64,000 nucleotides of DNA, from the NCBI GenBank assembly GCA_963204915.1, contig CAUJHS010000045.1, positions 124,001 through 188,000 of the forward strand, written 5' to 3'. The position numbers were made by a program, and so were the translations under genes. This document shows positions 62,714-64,000 of this stretch, in pieces. Every line of letters begins with the position of its first letter. Within the stretch, counting starts at the first letter, position 1. The notes beneath the pieces are model-generated. The model ran no database searches, was not told the DNA's origin, and was given only the letters and a program-made list of their open reading frames with translations. The stretch is from Planctomycetota bacterium. GTDB taxonomy: Bacteria; Planctomycetota; Planctomycetia; Pirellulales; Pirellulaceae.

Positions 62714-64000
62714 TTACGGTTCAATTTGCAGTCCGGCCGCCTCGGTAATTCGGTCAAAGGAAGCGCGGTTTGTGGTGTAGGTAATGGTTTGCACGACCTC
62801 GCGCGGACCGGCCGCCTTGAGGGCTGTGGCGACTTCGTCATCGGTCAACACCACCGGCGACGCCGCTAAGTTCCGCGCCACGGTAAACAAGGACTTCTCG
62901 CGCGGCGAGAACTCGCTCCAATCGCCGTCGAGCGCGTAGATTTGATCCTCGCTTTGGCCAAGTTCAACGAGCCGTCGTTTGGCTTGCCCTGCGGCGTACC
63001 ACGCCTGGTCTTGCCGCGCCACAATCCAACTGATTTGCGCCTTGAGTAACGGCGACAAATCGCCGGTTTCGTCGGCCGAGCGAATGCTGCCCACTTGCCG
63101 CTTGCCCGACACCGGGAAATTCGCCAACAAACGCATCCATTGCGGCAGCGCGCCCTGGGGGGCGTCCTCCGCCAGAATTTCGCGCGCTTCGGCTTCTTCA
63201 ACCAGCGGAAGACGCGGAGTGCGTTTCGCCGCGCGGGCCAGGGCTTCCTCAACTTCGCTACGCGAGAGAACCACATTGCGGGCGAACATGGTTTGGCGCG
63301 TCGGCTTGCCAGCCGCATCGAAATGAATGGGCGCCACCAGCGAGACTTTCTTTTGCCACTTTTCGGACGTCGGCGTGAGATAGGATTGGTGCGCCGCTTC
63401 GGCCGCCGGAGCGGCCGGCGTGGAAGCGACCGGTTCGCCCGTTCGCGTGCGTCGTCCAAAATTGCCGCCGTCGCGCGATTGCGGCACGCCCACGCCTTCT
63501 TTCCAACGGTTAAGCGAGTTATTCCCCGCCACCGAGAGGATCATTTCCAGGATTTGCAGGTCGGTGTAATGCTTACGCGTCCGCTCGATGTCGGCGTCGG
63601 TCAGGCGGTGCGGCTCCAGGGTCAACTTGCGAGCCAGAGCGAAGGCCGCTTGCTCGGCCGGGCCGAACTCGGACCAGTCGCCGTCGAGGGCCGCGATTTC
63701 GTCTTCCGTCATCCCGGTGCTCAGGAGTTTCGACTCTTGATGGCCGAGGCAGTATTGGCAATTGTTGGTGCGCGACACGATCCAAAACAGCGACGTTTTG
63801 AAGCGGTAGTCGAGCGTCATTTTGGGGTCATTGTCGCGGCCAAAGCCGAAGCCGCCGCGACCGCCGGCTTGATTGGCTCCGGCTTGATTCGCGCTGGGTT
63901 GAGTGGCGCTGGGTTGAGTGGCGCTTGCCGCTCCCGCATTCGACGGGCCACGGCTTGAGTCGTTGCGGCCGCCATACAGTGCTCGCACGCGGCTTTCATA
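62714..64000 (-). CDS. Second tandem CMD-like protein (cut by window end)
   Basis: Paralog of the downstream gene; the frame is open at base 64000, so the N-terminus is missing. The first domain has CxxC (63749-63760, 'NNCQYCLGHQ'). The second again lacks it ('ISWIVARQDQAWYAAGQAKRRL'). Unlike its neighbour it has a Gln/Pro/Ala repeat and a Gly-rich stretch before the first domain ('ATQPSATQPSANQAGANQAG'). The same orientation and 113-base gap suggest an operon born by tandem duplication. Confidence 0.85.
   Translation of the reverse strand, partial: YESRVRALYGGRNDSSRGPSNAGAASATQPSATQPSANQAGANQAGGRGGFGFGRDNDPKMTLDYRFKTSLFWIVSRTNNCQYCLGHQESKLLSTGMTEDEIAALDGDWSEFGPAEQAAFALARKLTLEPHRLTDADIERTRKHYTDLQILEMILSVAGNNSLNRWKEGVGVPQSRDGGNFGRRTRTGEPVASTPAAPAAEAAHQSYLTPTSEKWQKKVSLVAPIHFDAAGKPTRQTMFARNVVLSRSEVEEALARAAKRTPRLPLVEEAEAREILAEDAPQGALPQWMRLLANFPVSGKRQVGSIRSADETGDLSPLLKAQISWIVARQDQAWYAAGQAKRRLVELGQSEDQIYALDGDWSEFSPREKSLFTVARNLAASPVVLTDDEVATALKAAGPREVVQTITYTTNRASFDRITEAAGLQIEP

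Noticed and set aside
1..64000. tRNA, rRNA, insertion sequences or prophage genes
   Set aside because: I looked for T-loop patterns in intergenic regions, transposase motifs and integrase or capsid genes and found none.

Overview
The window reads as a chromosomal piece of a flagellated planctomycete, most likely Pirellulales-like. Grounds: a DUF1559 prepilin-type protein followed by a small carboxypeptidase-regulatory-like lipoprotein, a DUF1598-like secreted protein, GC-rich codon use, frequent TTG/GTG starts, very large multidomain proteins and many short independent transcription units. I saw no rRNA, tRNA, insertion sequence, phage or CRISPR array. Assignments come from reading motifs only; no database search was run.

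Layout. 1-3 kb: end of fusA with its terminator, a 5-formyl-THF cyclo-ligase and a hypothetical gene. 3.1-6.4 kb: one 1108-residue reading frame that fuses 2-oxoacid dehydrogenase E1alpha, E1beta, a lipoyl domain and a complete KAS III (FabH-like) enzyme. 6.7-10.4 kb: Ada, an orphan promoter with a structured untranslated segment, an SRAP protein and a TPR protein. 10.7-15.4 kb: DUF1559 protein, lipoprotein, DinB-like protein, a repeat-domain protein and nadD. 15.7-25 kb: a nitrilase-family hydrolase, then the flagellar filament block fliW-csrA-fliC-fliD-fliS. Flagellin and its cap protein are about twice the usual size and share a ~100-residue module. 25.4-38.4 kb: mqnD (futalosine menaquinone pathway), metallo-beta-lactamase fold, DUF1598-like, LRR-like, zinc-dehydrogenase-like, pyruvate kinase, sugar-nucleotide epimerase, ceramidase-like and C25-peptidase-like genes. 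38.4-40.8 kb: modABC. 40.9-44.6 kb: arsR with promoter and operator, aquaglyceroporin, transglutaminase-like and CobW-like genes. 44.7-46.7 kb: a MacB-type ABC exporter pair. 46.9-59.6 kb: a PUFA-synthase-like secondary lipid locus on the minus strand: a 2590-residue NPD-NPD-KS-AT-ACP-KR synthase, a 1163-residue AT-DH-PPTase protein, a discrete ACP and an alpha/beta hydrolase. 60-64 kb: a secreted hypothetical protein and two paralogous tandem carboxymuconolactone-decarboxylase-like proteins, the second cut by the window edge.

How parts may work together. FliW, CsrA and flagellin are adjacent, and the flagellin leader carries a hairpin presenting GGA in its loop, which fits the known FliW-CsrA-flagellin partner switch. 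The E1-lipoyl-KAS III fusion has the parts to decarboxylate a 2-oxo acid, hold the acyl group on its own lipoyl arm and possibly condense it with malonyl-ACP. It could supply fatty-acid starters or, more speculatively, prime the lipid synthase 42 kb away. ArsR plus aquaglyceroporin resembles arsenite-responsive arsR-aqpS pairs.

Two families of dispersed intergenic palindromes occur: nine 27-nt REP-like units, some in inverted pairs with a 36-nt spacer, and two copies of an 89-bp cruciform-forming element, each between convergent genes.
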